Source of the DNA: an uncultured Bacteroidales bacterium | GTDB lineage: Bacteria; Bacteroidota; Bacteroidia; Bacteroidales; F082 | Reading direction: 5' to 3' | Assembly: GCA_905234765.1 (NCBI GenBank) | Contig: CAJOIF010000007.1 | Coordinates: 1-64,000 of the forward strand | Length of the DNA: 64,000 nt | Shown here: piece after piece, positions 9,581 through 17,393 of the stretch | Layout: each line of letters opens with the position of its first letter | How positions within the stretch are numbered: position 1 is the first letter of the stretch | Notes under the pieces: model-generated | Seen by the model: only the letters and a program-made list of their open reading frames with translations | Told to the model about the DNA's origin: nothing | Databases searched by the model: none | Program-made: the position numbers and the translations under genes

Positions 9581-10396
9581 TTATTCCGAAATGAATATCG
9601 GTTCGCCTTTCCTACGCTTCGAGGCCTTCTGACGCAGGATGGCCTTGTCCTCAGGTTGGATCGTTGCCACCTTGCGCATGTCGGCGCGCTCCCAGAAATT
9701 GGGTTTGAATTCATGCATGAAACGATAAAGCGAGTCGCTAGCGGTCAATACATTAGGCGCGTAGCTTTCGGGGGCACCGTCGATGGTTTCAAAATCAATA
9801 TGAAGGATGAGACTATCCGGAACAAAAGAATACGTGAACGACCACCAAGCTATAGTGTCTGTATGATGGTCACGTTGCACGCCTTGGCCATTTTCGAAGA
9901 AATACATGAGATAGCCCGTGGCGGTATCGTAAGGATTAAATTCATAGATTTTGTAGGAGTCTTCAACCATCTGCCCATAATAGTCCGTGTTCCATCTTTC
10001 ATCGATCATACAGCCATAGACCTTGTTCACCATGCTATAGACATCCACCTTGTTCTGCGAAACGAAAATCGTTCGACGCACGTGACCGCTCGGCGAAGAG
10101 ATGACGAATTTCGAACTCCGGTAATCGGCATCATCCATCGCATCGACAGTGATGGTGAGTGTGCCGTCGTTCTTTCCATTCATCTTATCTATCGTGTACC
10201 AGTCCGCATCATCGTATTGTATAACGGTCCATTTGCAGTTGGCGATGATTTCCAGAGTCTGTGTTCCTTGCTCCACGTCAAACCAAAGGTTGTTGGTAGA
10301 GATTTGGATGCTATAATTCTTGACGCAACCCGTGAGATATGCCAAGGCAACAACCAGTGAGGCAGCCAATGACAGGAATATGATTCTCTTTTTCAT
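9581..10396 (-). CDS. BACON-domain lipoprotein
   Basis: A 271-aa predicted lipoprotein. The start at 10396 gives a signal peptide with a lipobox (LAYLTGC), so the mature N-terminus would be the lipidated Cys. Residues about 25-110 look like a BACON domain (strands with LWFDVEQG, CKWTV, then TLTITVDA and the FVSQNK ending), a Bacteroidota domain thought to bind carbohydrate or mucin. The C-terminal part is rich in aromatic residues and is of unknown fold. It is probably surface exposed or periplasmic. Its own -7 box lies at 10421-10428. Confidence 0.75.
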   Translation of the reverse strand: MKKRIIFLSLAASLVVALAYLTGCVKNYSIQISTNNLWFDVEQGTQTLEIIANCKWTVIQYDDADWYTIDKMNGKNDGTLTITVDAMDDADYRSSKFVISSPSGHVRRTIFVSQNKVDVYSMVNKVYGCMIDERWNTDYYGQMVEDSYKIYEFNPYDTATGYLMYFFENGQGVQRDHHTDTIAWWSFTYSFVPDSLILHIDFETIDGAPESYAPNVLTASDSLYRFMHEFKPNFWERADMRKVATIQPEDKAILRQKASKRRKGEPIFISE

Positions 10397-10420
10397 ATCG
10401 TTTAGCATTAATTCAAAGTG

Positions 10421-10428
10421 CAAAAGTA
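10421..10428 (-). promoter_or_regulatory. Candidate -7 box for BACON lipoprotein gene
   Basis: Minus-strand TACTTTTG matches TAnnTTTG, 24 nt before the chosen ATG. It lies between this gene and the rnr stop codon. Confidence 0.45.
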
Positions 10429-10438
10429 CATTTTTTTC

Positions 10439-12646
10439 TTAATACAAGCGTTTCTTCTGTTTCGACCTCTTGGCGGTTGGCAATGTGTCGGCCAGCATCT
10501 CGAAGTCCATCTTGTGCCTGAAGAGGTCGACAGCCTTCACGCGGATGCGCACCTCATCGCCCAATTGGATGATGCGCCCTGTGTCCTGTCCGATGACGCG
10601 GAAATTGTCGTCATCGAGATAGTAATAGTCGCCGGGCAAATCCTCATATCGCACCAAGCCTTCGCATTTGTTGCCTTTCAGCTCGACAAAGAGACCCCAC
10701 TTGCTCACGCCCGACACCAAACCTTCAAACACCTGTCCGATCTTATCTTGCAGATATTCAGCCTGCTTGTATTTGATAGACTGGCGTTCCATCTCCTCGG
10801 CCTGTTTTTCCATCTCGCTGGCGTGGACACACATCTCTTCGTATTCCTTCTTGTTGACGGAACCTTGGTTTTTTATGAGATACCTTTCTATTAATCGGTG
10901 TACCATCAGGTCGGGATAGCGGCGGATGGGCGAAGTGAAGTGGGTGTAGTAGTCGAAGGCCAAGCCGTAGTGTCCGATGTTGTCGGTGCTGTAGATGGCC
11001 TTGGCCATGGTGCGCAGGGCGACGGTCTGGATGAGGTTCTTCTCACCCTTGCCCTCCACGTCCTCGAACAGTTTATTATAGGAGTTCACCAAGGTGGTGC
11101 GGTTGCTGAGGTTCATGGTATAGCCCAAACGAGAAATCAACAGCATGAACTTGTTGAGTTTCTCGGGGTTAGGCTCGTCGTGGATACGATAGACGAAGGT
11201 GTAGTTGCTCCATTTGCTGCCAGGCATGCCGAAGGTCTCGGCCACGGTGCGGTTGGCCAGCAGCATGAAGTCCTCAATTAATTCGTGCGACTCGTTTTGC
11301 ACGCGTACATAGGTGTCGATGGGTTTCTTGTTCTCGTCGAGGATGAAACGCACCTCCTCCGAGTGGAAATTAATGCTGCCTGCCGCCATGCGCTTCTCAC
11401 GGAGTTTAGTGGCCAAGCTGTTGAATGTCAGGATTTCATCCTTGTAGTCGCCGGGGCCGCCTTCTATCATGGTCTGCACCTCCTCGTAGGTATAGCGGCG
11501 GCACGACTTGATGATGGTCTTGCCAATCCACTTGTCGTAGATGTTGGCATCGTCGTCCATCTCGAAGACCACGCTGAAGGTCAACTTCTCCTCGTTGGGA
11601 CGCAGCGAGCATACGTTGTTGCAAAGCTTCTCGGGCAGCATGGGGATGGTACGGTCGACGAGGTACACGCTGGTACCACGATCAAGAGCCTCGCGGTCGA
11701 TGGCGGAGCCTTTCTTCACATAATGCGACACGTCGGCGATATGCACACCCACTTGCCAATGGCCGTTGGGCAATTTTTGCAGGCTGATGGCGTCGTCGAA
11801 GTCCTTGGCGTCGGCCGGATCGATGGTGATGGTAAACACTTTCCTAAAATCCTTCCGGATTCGGAATTCGGAATTCGGAATGCTGACAGGGATGCTGTCC
11901 GCTTCCTTTTCCACTTCTCCAGGAAACTCGATGGGATACTCATGGGCGGCGAGGATGGATTCCATCTCCACGTCGTTCTCGCCGGGCTTGCCCAGCACGC
12001 GGACGATCTCGCCGAAGGGGTTACCCGAGCCATCAGGCCAGTCCGTGAGGTGGACGATGACCTTCATGCCGTCCTTGGCGCCGTGGAGGTCGCCACGAGG
12101 AATGAAGATATCCACCGGCATCCACTCCACGTCGGGGCGGACGAAGACATAGCCATGGGTAATGCTCAACACGCCCACAAACTCGGTATGACGGCGTTCG
12201 AGCACCTCGACAATCTCACCTTCGGGCTTGCTGTTGTTGCGCTTGGGGAACATCGCCACACGCACGCGGTCGCCGTGCAGCGCCTTGTAAGTGTCGTGTG
12301 CGGCGATGAAGATGTCCTCGCCTTCGCCGTCGTCACGCACCACATAGGCCTTGCCTGTCGACTTCATCTCCACGGTGCCTTCCACATACTTCGTCTTGGG
12401 ACCGAACTGCGCCATGCCTGCATTGCTCATCACATAGCTGTAGGGACGAACTTCTTGCAGCAAACCTTTGTCTTTCAATTCAATGAGGAGATTATACACC
12501 ACATCCTTCCCCGCCTGGTCCTTGATACCCATAATCTTACAAACCTGTTTGTAGTTCTTCGGACGGAAAGGCTGGTCGGCAAAAATGCCCAGGATGACAC
12601 TGGTGAAAGTGCTCAATTTATTCTCGATTTTTTTCTTCTTTGCCAT
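10439..12646 (-). CDS. rnr: Ribonuclease R
   Basis: A 3'-5' exoribonuclease of the RNase II/RNB family that degrades structured RNA. The 735-aa sequence has an N-terminal winged-helix segment, cold-shock OB domains, the RNB core with the metal-binding ADAKDFDDAIS signature near residue 275, and a C-terminal S1 domain followed by a basic tail (KRSKQKKRLY), which favours RNase R over RNase II. Just before the core the DNA holds a GGAATTC tandem (around 11858-11880) that encodes a peptide similar in length to what the family normally has here, so I do not treat it as an insertion. It is transcribed divergently from nrdD. Confidence 0.95.
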   Translation of the reverse strand: MAKKKKIENKLSTFTSVILGIFADQPFRPKNYKQVCKIMGIKDQAGKDVVYNLLIELKDKGLLQEVRPYSYVMSNAGMAQFGPKTKYVEGTVEMKSTGKAYVVRDDGEGEDIFIAAHDTYKALHGDRVRVAMFPKRNNSKPEGEIVEVLERRHTEFVGVLSITHGYVFVRPDVEWMPVDIFIPRGDLHGAKDGMKVIVHLTDWPDGSGNPFGEIVRVLGKPGENDVEMESILAAHEYPIEFPGEVEKEADSIPVSIPNSEFRIRKDFRKVFTITIDPADAKDFDDAISLQKLPNGHWQVGVHIADVSHYVKKGSAIDREALDRGTSVYLVDRTIPMLPEKLCNNVCSLRPNEEKLTFSVVFEMDDDANIYDKWIGKTIIKSCRRYTYEEVQTMIEGGPGDYKDEILTFNSLATKLREKRMAAGSINFHSEEVRFILDENKKPIDTYVRVQNESHELIEDFMLLANRTVAETFGMPGSKWSNYTFVYRIHDEPNPEKLNKFMLLISRLGYTMNLSNRTTLVNSYNKLFEDVEGKGEKNLIQTVALRTMAKAIYSTDNIGHYGLAFDYYTHFTSPIRRYPDLMVHRLIERYLIKNQGSVNKKEYEEMCVHASEMEKQAEEMERQSIKYKQAEYLQDKIGQVFEGLVSGVSKWGLFVELKGNKCEGLVRYEDLPGDYYYLDDDNFRVIGQDTGRIIQLGDEVRIRVKAVDLFRHKMDFEMLADTLPTAKRSKQKKRLY

Positions 12647-12666
12647 GACAATTTCAAAAATTTTTG

Positions 12667-12674
12667 CAAAGATA
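12667..12674 (-). promoter_or_regulatory. Candidate -7 box for rnr
   Basis: Minus-strand TATCTTTG, 20 nt before the rnr ATG, matches TAnnTTTG. No clear -33 partner. Confidence 0.4.
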
Positions 12675-12732
12675 AATAAATCACCTGATTAGCCTGTTGA
12701 TAATTTTGTTGACAAAAAAAGTGAAGGATTAA

Positions 12733-12765
12733 TTTGTGGGTTAAAACCAAAATACTCTACCTTTG
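12733..12765 (+). promoter_or_regulatory. Promoter of nrdDG
   Basis: TTTG (12733-12736), a 21-nt spacer and TACCTTTG (12758-12765) match the Bacteroidota consensus. The 5' leader is about 70 nt. No NrdR box was recognised. Confidence 0.6.
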
Positions 12766-12843
12766 CAAAAGAAGTTTCTTCCACCAAAAGAAACAAGGAA
12801 CCCCTTGATAATCAGAAACTAAATTGATAACGAGCACATTTTT

Positions 12844-14955
12844 ATGAGCAACGGAGGATTGTACATTACCAAAAGGGATGGCAAGCAGGAAGCCTTCTCT
12901 CTTGACAAAATTAAAGTGGCCATCAGCAAGGCCTTTCTCGCTTCGGGATTCTATGCCACCGACGAGGACCTCAACGGCATCTTGAGCCGTGTCCGTGTGA
13001 CCAACGGCATCACCGTCGAGGAGATCCAGAACCAGGTGGAGACCGCATTAATGGCGGAGCAGTACTACACTGTAGCCAAAAACTACATCCTGTACCGCCA
13101 AAAGCATACCGAAGACCGTGAGATCCGCGAGAAGATCGACTTCCTGAGCAACTACGTCAACGCCTCGAATGCCGCCACAGGCTCGAAGTACGACGCCAAC
13201 GCCAATGTGGAGAAGAAAAACATCGCCACATTAATCGGTGAGCTGCCCAAGTCGAGCTTCATCCGTATCAACCGTCGCCTGCTCACCGACCGCATCAAGT
13301 CGTTGTTCGGCAAGGAGCTTGCAGACCGTTACCTCTATTTGCTCAACAACCACTTTATTTACAAGAACGACGAGACCAGTCTGGCCAACTACTGCGCCTC
13401 CATCACCATGTACCCCTGGCTCAATGAAGGTACAGCCTCCATCGGCGGTAATTCCACCGCCCCCACCAAGCTGCGCTCCTTCTGCGGCGGCTTTATCAAC
13501 ATGGTGTTCATGGTATCGTCGCAATTGTCGGGTGCCTGTGCCACGCCGGAGTTCCTGATGTATATGAACTATTTCATCGGAAAAGACTATGGCACAGACT
13601 ACTACAAACGTGCCGATGAAGTGGTTGATCATTCTCTAAAACCGCGCACCATCGATAAGGTCATCACCGACTGCTTCCAGCAAATCGTTTACTCGCTCAA
13701 CCAACCTGCAGGCGCGAGAAACTACCAGTCGGTGTTCTGGAACATCGCTTATTACGACAGGTACTACTTCGAGTCGCTGTTCGGCAACTTCTACTTCCCC
13801 GACGGGACCAAACCCGACTGGGAGTCGCTGAGTTGGCTGCAAAAGCGTTTCATGAAGTGGTTCAATGCCGAGCGTTTGAAGAGCGTGTTGACCTTCCCGG
13901 TGGAAACGATGGCATTACTCTCCAAGGACGGCGATGTCATCGACAAGGAATGGGGTGACTTCACTGCAGAGATGTATTCCGAAGGCCACTCTTTCTTCAC
14001 CTACCTTAGCGACAATGCCGACTCATTGTCGTCGTGCTGCCGCCTCCGCAACGAAATCCAGGACAACGGCTTCAGCTACACCCTCGGCGCCGGTGGCGTA
14101 TCCACAGGCTCGAAGAGCGTGCTGACCATCAACCTGAACCGTTGCATCCAGTATGCCGCACGCAACAACATGCACTACCTTACCTTCCTCGAGGAAATCG
14201 TTGACCTTTGCCACAAGGTACAGATCTGCTACAACGAGAACCTGAAGGACCTGCAAAGCAAAGGCATGTTGCCGCTGTTCGACGCTGGATACATCAACCT
14301 CAGTCGCCAATACCTCACCATCGGCGTGAATGGCCTCGTCGAAGCCGCTGAATTCCTGAAAATCAAGATTTCGGACAATCCGGAATACGAAAAATTCGTC
14401 CAGGATGTACTCGGCCTCATCGAGCGTTACAACAAGAAGTACTACTCGAAGCAAGACGGATTGATGTTCAACTGCGAGATGATCCCAGCAGAGAACGTCG
14501 GCGTCAAGCATGCGAAGTGGGACAAGGAAGATGGCTATGAGGTGCACCGCGACTGTTACAACAGCTACTTCTACATCGTGGAAGACCCGAACACCAATGT
14601 GCTGGACAAGTTCCGTCTCCACGGCGAGAAGTACATCAAGCACCTCACCGGCGGCTCGGCGCTGCACTGCAACTTAGAGGAACACCTCACTAAGGACCAG
14701 TACCGCCAGCTGCTGCGTGTGGCTGCCCGTGAAGGCTGCAACTACTTCACCTTCAACATCCCGAACACGATCTGCAACGACTGCGGCCACATCGACAAGC
14801 GTTACCTTAAGGAATGCCCCGAGTGCCACAGCCACAACATCGACTATCTGACCCGCATCATCGGTTACCTGAAGCGCGTCAGCAATTTCAGCGAGCCACG
14901 ACAGGAAGAAGCCGCCCGCCGTCACTATGGAAAAATGGAGATAGACAGATGCTAA
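12844..14955 (+). CDS. nrdD: Anaerobic ribonucleoside-triphosphate reductase (class III)
   Basis: Glycyl-radical enzyme that reduces NTPs to dNTPs without oxygen. The 703-aa protein starts with an ATP-cone (LYITKRDGKQEAFSLDKIKV), the allosteric nucleotide site. Near the C-terminus four cysteines in two CxxC pairs (CNDC, CPEC) form the zinc site, followed by the glycyl-radical loop RIIGYL. The tail after that loop is longer than in E. coli NrdD, as in other Bacteroidota. It overlaps nrdG by 7 nt, so the enzyme and its activase are co-expressed. It implies anaerobic DNA synthesis. Confidence 0.95.
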   Translation: MSNGGLYITKRDGKQEAFSLDKIKVAISKAFLASGFYATDEDLNGILSRVRVTNGITVEEIQNQVETALMAEQYYTVAKNYILYRQKHTEDREIREKIDFLSNYVNASNAATGSKYDANANVEKKNIATLIGELPKSSFIRINRRLLTDRIKSLFGKELADRYLYLLNNHFIYKNDETSLANYCASITMYPWLNEGTASIGGNSTAPTKLRSFCGGFINMVFMVSSQLSGACATPEFLMYMNYFIGKDYGTDYYKRADEVVDHSLKPRTIDKVITDCFQQIVYSLNQPAGARNYQSVFWNIAYYDRYYFESLFGNFYFPDGTKPDWESLSWLQKRFMKWFNAERLKSVLTFPVETMALLSKDGDVIDKEWGDFTAEMYSEGHSFFTYLSDNADSLSSCCRLRNEIQDNGFSYTLGAGGVSTGSKSVLTINLNRCIQYAARNNMHYLTFLEEIVDLCHKVQICYNENLKDLQSKGMLPLFDAGYINLSRQYLTIGVNGLVEAAEFLKIKISDNPEYEKFVQDVLGLIERYNKKYYSKQDGLMFNCEMIPAENVGVKHAKWDKEDGYEVHRDCYNSYFYIVEDPNTNVLDKFRLHGEKYIKHLTGGSALHCNLEEHLTKDQYRQLLRVAAREGCNYFTFNIPNTICNDCGHIDKRYLKECPECHSHNIDYLTRIIGYLKRVSNFSEPRQEEAARRHYGKMEIDRC

Positions 14956-15458
14956 AATACGCCAATTTTGATATCGTCTTCCAGGAAGTTCCTGACGAGG
15001 TGACGCTGGCCATTAATATCACCAACTGCCCCAACCAATGCCCTGGTTGCCATAGCACATATCTATGGGACAACGTAGGTAAGAACCTGGATATGGAGGA
15101 GTTGGAGAATCTGGTGACACAGTATAAGTCGGGCATCACCTGCGTGTGTTTTATGGGCGGCGACGCTGAACCCAAGGAGGTCTCTGACCTTGCCAAACAA
15201 CTGAAAACCAAATACACCAACCTAAAAGCGGCGTGGTATTCAGGCAAGAACGACCTGCCACAAAATGTGCCAACCGACCATTTTGACTACATCAAAGTGG
15301 GTCGCTACATTGCCGAACTAGGCCCCTTGGACAGCGCCACCACCAACCAAAGAATGATGAAACGTCTTGCCGATGGACGTGTAAAGGACATCACGGAATG
15401 GTTCCGAAAGAACAAGAAGGTGGAAATCCTTGAGGTAGAAAAAAATCCCGCAGAATAA
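14949..15458 (+). CDS. nrdG: Class III RNR activating enzyme (radical SAM)
   Basis: Generates the glycyl radical on NrdD using SAM and a [4Fe-4S] cluster. I chose the ATG at 14949, which gives 169 aa starting MLKYANFDIVFQ, typical of NrdG; longer readings run into nrdD sequence. The radical SAM motif CPNQCPGC (CX3CX2C) is at about residues 27-34 and a GGDAEP segment follows. The TAA stop lies inside the loop of the downstream terminator hairpin. Confidence 0.93.
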   Translation: MLKYANFDIVFQEVPDEVTLAINITNCPNQCPGCHSTYLWDNVGKNLDMEELENLVTQYKSGITCVCFMGGDAEPKEVSDLAKQLKTKYTNLKAAWYSGKNDLPQNVPTDHFDYIKVGRYIAELGPLDSATTNQRMMKRLADGRVKDITEWFRKNKKVEILEVEKNPAE

Positions 15459-15474
15459 TCTGCGGGATTTTTTT
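15441..15474 (+). terminator. Terminator overlapping the nrdG stop codon
   Basis: A perfect 14-bp stem (15441-15454 with 15459-15472, core TCCCGCAGA/TCTGCGGGA) has a 4-nt loop, ATAA, that contains the nrdG TAA stop. A T run follows on the plus strand and a shorter T run on the minus strand, so it may also end proS transcripts. Confidence 0.9.
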
Positions 15475-15484
15475 AGCAAATACG

Positions 15485-15512
15485 GTAGAGACGGTGCATG
15501 CACCGTCTCTAC
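15485..15512. repeat. Perfect 28-bp palindrome, GTAGAGACGG type
   Basis: GTAGAGACGGTGCA is followed directly by its exact reverse complement. It lies between the nrdG terminator and the proS stop codon. No T tract adjoins it, so it is more likely a dispersed palindromic repeat than a simple terminator. Confidence 0.8.
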
Positions 15513-15517
15513 ATGTA

Positions 15518-17245
15518 TTAATCGTTCGGTGTCAGCGCCGCAATCATCTCATTAATCTTGGCCTTCACCTCCTCAACGAAATTGTCGGGGTTGAGGTCGG
15601 CTTTGAACGACTTGTCGCGCGAGACGAACTCGATGGCGTTGCGTTCCAATGTCTTTGGGCTGACCACGATGCGCAGCGGCACACCCAGCAGGTCGGCATC
15701 GGAGAACATCACACCAGCGCTGATGTTGCGGTCGTCGTAAATGACCTCCACGCCAGCCTTCTTCAGGTCTTCGTAAATCTTGTCGGCTACGCGACGCACG
15801 TTCTCGTCGGCGACACGCAAGGCACATACTTGCACCTGCCATGGGGCGATGGTGATAGGCCAAATCGGACCGTAGTCGTCGTGGCTCACCTCACAGACCG
15901 AGGCAATCAAACGTCCCACGCCGATGCCGTAGCAGCCCATGATGGGATATTTCAGCGTGTTGTCGCTGTCGAGGTATTGCATGTTCATCGACTCGGTGTA
16001 CTTGGTACCGAGCTGGAAGATGTTACCCACCTCGATGCCACGACTAATGGTGATGCTGTGCTTGCCGCACACGGGGCAGATGCCGCCAGCAGTGGCCTTG
16101 GCCACGCTGTCGTACTTCACCTCGCCAAGGTCGCGGGCCATGTTCATGCCTTTGTAGTGGTAGTTCTCCTTGTTGGCACCCGCCACGAAGCTGTTCAAGG
16201 TCTTCAGCGACTCGTCATAGACCACGGTGATGCCTTCGGGCAAGCCCTTGGGGCCAATAAAGCCTGCACAGACACCCATCTCAGGGGTAACCGTAGCAGG
16301 ATGCACTTCAGCACAAAGGAGGTTGCGGAGTTTCGTCTCGTTCACCTCGAGGTCGCCACGCAGGAAGACGATGACCAGGCTGTCGTCAACATTGCGTTGG
16401 TACAAAACGGCCTTGCATGACTGCAGGGGCGATTTGTGCAGGAAGTTGCACACTTCCTCAATGGTCTTCTGGTCGGGCGTGTAGACCTCCTCCAAAGGCT
16501 CGATGGGGTATTCCTCGTTGTGGACGATGCAATCGGCGGCTTCACTGTTGGAGCGGTAGCCACATTCGGGGCAAATGACGATGGTGTCTTCGCCAATGTC
16601 GGTGAGCAGCATGAACTCATGCGACACGCGACCACCCATCATGCCCGAGTCGGACTTCACGGCCACGACTTGCGGCACGCCGGCTCTGGCGAAGATGCGG
16701 TCATAGGCGTGATAGGCCTTGGCATAGTACTGCTCCAAGTCCTCCTGTGAGGTGTGGAAACTATAGGCATCCTTCATCGTGAACTCACGCGTACGGATCA
16801 AGCCGCCACGCGAACGGGGTTCGTCACGGAACTTGGTTTGGATCTGGTAGATCATGAAGGGGTACTGCGTGTAACTCTTCGCGGCGTCGCGGGCCAGCTG
16901 AACGGCGGCTTCCTCATGAGTCATACCTAGCACCATGTCAATGCCATTGCGGTCCTTGAAGCGGAGCAGCTCCGAGCCGATGCTCGTGTAACGTCCCGAC
17001 TCCTGCCACAACGTTCCTGGCATCACGACGGGGAACATGACTTCCTGACCATCGATGCGGTCCATCTCCTCACGGATGATGTTTTCTATTTTCTTCGCGA
17101 TGCGTTTGGCTGGCATAAAGAAAGAGAACAAACCTGTTCCCACCGACTTGATATATCCACCACGCACCATCAGCGCCTGGCTGTCGAAAACGCAGTCGGC
17201 CGGTGCTTTCTTGAAACGTTCGCCTAATAATGTTGCTACTTTCAT
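15518..17245 (-). CDS. proS: Prolyl-tRNA synthetase
   Basis: Class II synthetase charging tRNA-Pro. The 575-aa length and order fit the bacterial type. Class II motif 1 lies near EVMFPVVMPG, motif 2 includes TKFRDEPRSRGGLIRTREF (about residues 138-156), then there is a central insertion like the YbaK-type editing domain (about 230-380), and then motif 3 and an anticodon-binding domain (APWQVQVCAL, KAGVEVIYDDR). It converges with nrdDG. Its upstream gap carries a dispersed repeat. Confidence 0.96.
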   Translation of the reverse strand: MKVATLLGERFKKAPADCVFDSQALMVRGGYIKSVGTGLFSFFMPAKRIAKKIENIIREEMDRIDGQEVMFPVVMPGTLWQESGRYTSIGSELLRFKDRNGIDMVLGMTHEEAAVQLARDAAKSYTQYPFMIYQIQTKFRDEPRSRGGLIRTREFTMKDAYSFHTSQEDLEQYYAKAYHAYDRIFARAGVPQVVAVKSDSGMMGGRVSHEFMLLTDIGEDTIVICPECGYRSNSEAADCIVHNEEYPIEPLEEVYTPDQKTIEEVCNFLHKSPLQSCKAVLYQRNVDDSLVIVFLRGDLEVNETKLRNLLCAEVHPATVTPEMGVCAGFIGPKGLPEGITVVYDESLKTLNSFVAGANKENYHYKGMNMARDLGEVKYDSVAKATAGGICPVCGKHSITISRGIEVGNIFQLGTKYTESMNMQYLDSDNTLKYPIMGCYGIGVGRLIASVCEVSHDDYGPIWPITIAPWQVQVCALRVADENVRRVADKIYEDLKKAGVEVIYDDRNISAGVMFSDADLLGVPLRIVVSPKTLERNAIEFVSRDKSFKADLNPDNFVEEVKAKINEMIAALTPND

Positions 17246-17278
17246 ACTGATTATTTGTTAAATCAATTCTTTGACACA

Positions 17279-17331
17279 GGCCCTTCGACAAGCTCAGGGA
17301 CCCTTTAGGTCGTTGAGTCTGTCGAAACGCC
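17279..17331. repeat. Dispersed repeat, CTTCGACA...TGTCGAAA family
   Basis: GGCCCTTCGACAAGCTCAGG and a nearby TTGAGTCTGTCGAAACG form the two arms of a common repeat. Related copies lie at 35685-35708, 40234-40260, 40854-40914 and 49027-49079. This copy lies between the proS start and the PNGase-like gene. Confidence 0.8.
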
Positions 17332-17393
17332 GTTTTGCATCTTTTAAAATCGGCGGCAAAAATACAAATTATTTCGGTATGTTATCCTTGTTC

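Noticed and set aside
9209..10360. 383-codon plus-strand open frame
   Set aside because: It is antisense to the membrane protein and BACON lipoprotein genes, both well supported.
11858..11880. GGAATTC tandem inside rnr as a possible repeat insertion
   Set aside because: The encoded segment has the length and basic character the family shows before the RNB core, so chance similarity is more likely.
11285..12679. 464-codon plus-strand open frame
   Set aside because: It is antisense to rnr, which is certain; high-GC codon use on the other strand leaves such frames open.
14814..14948. 45-codon N-terminal extension of nrdG
   Set aside because: It overlaps nrdD in another frame and is unlike the family; the ATG at 14949 is canonical.
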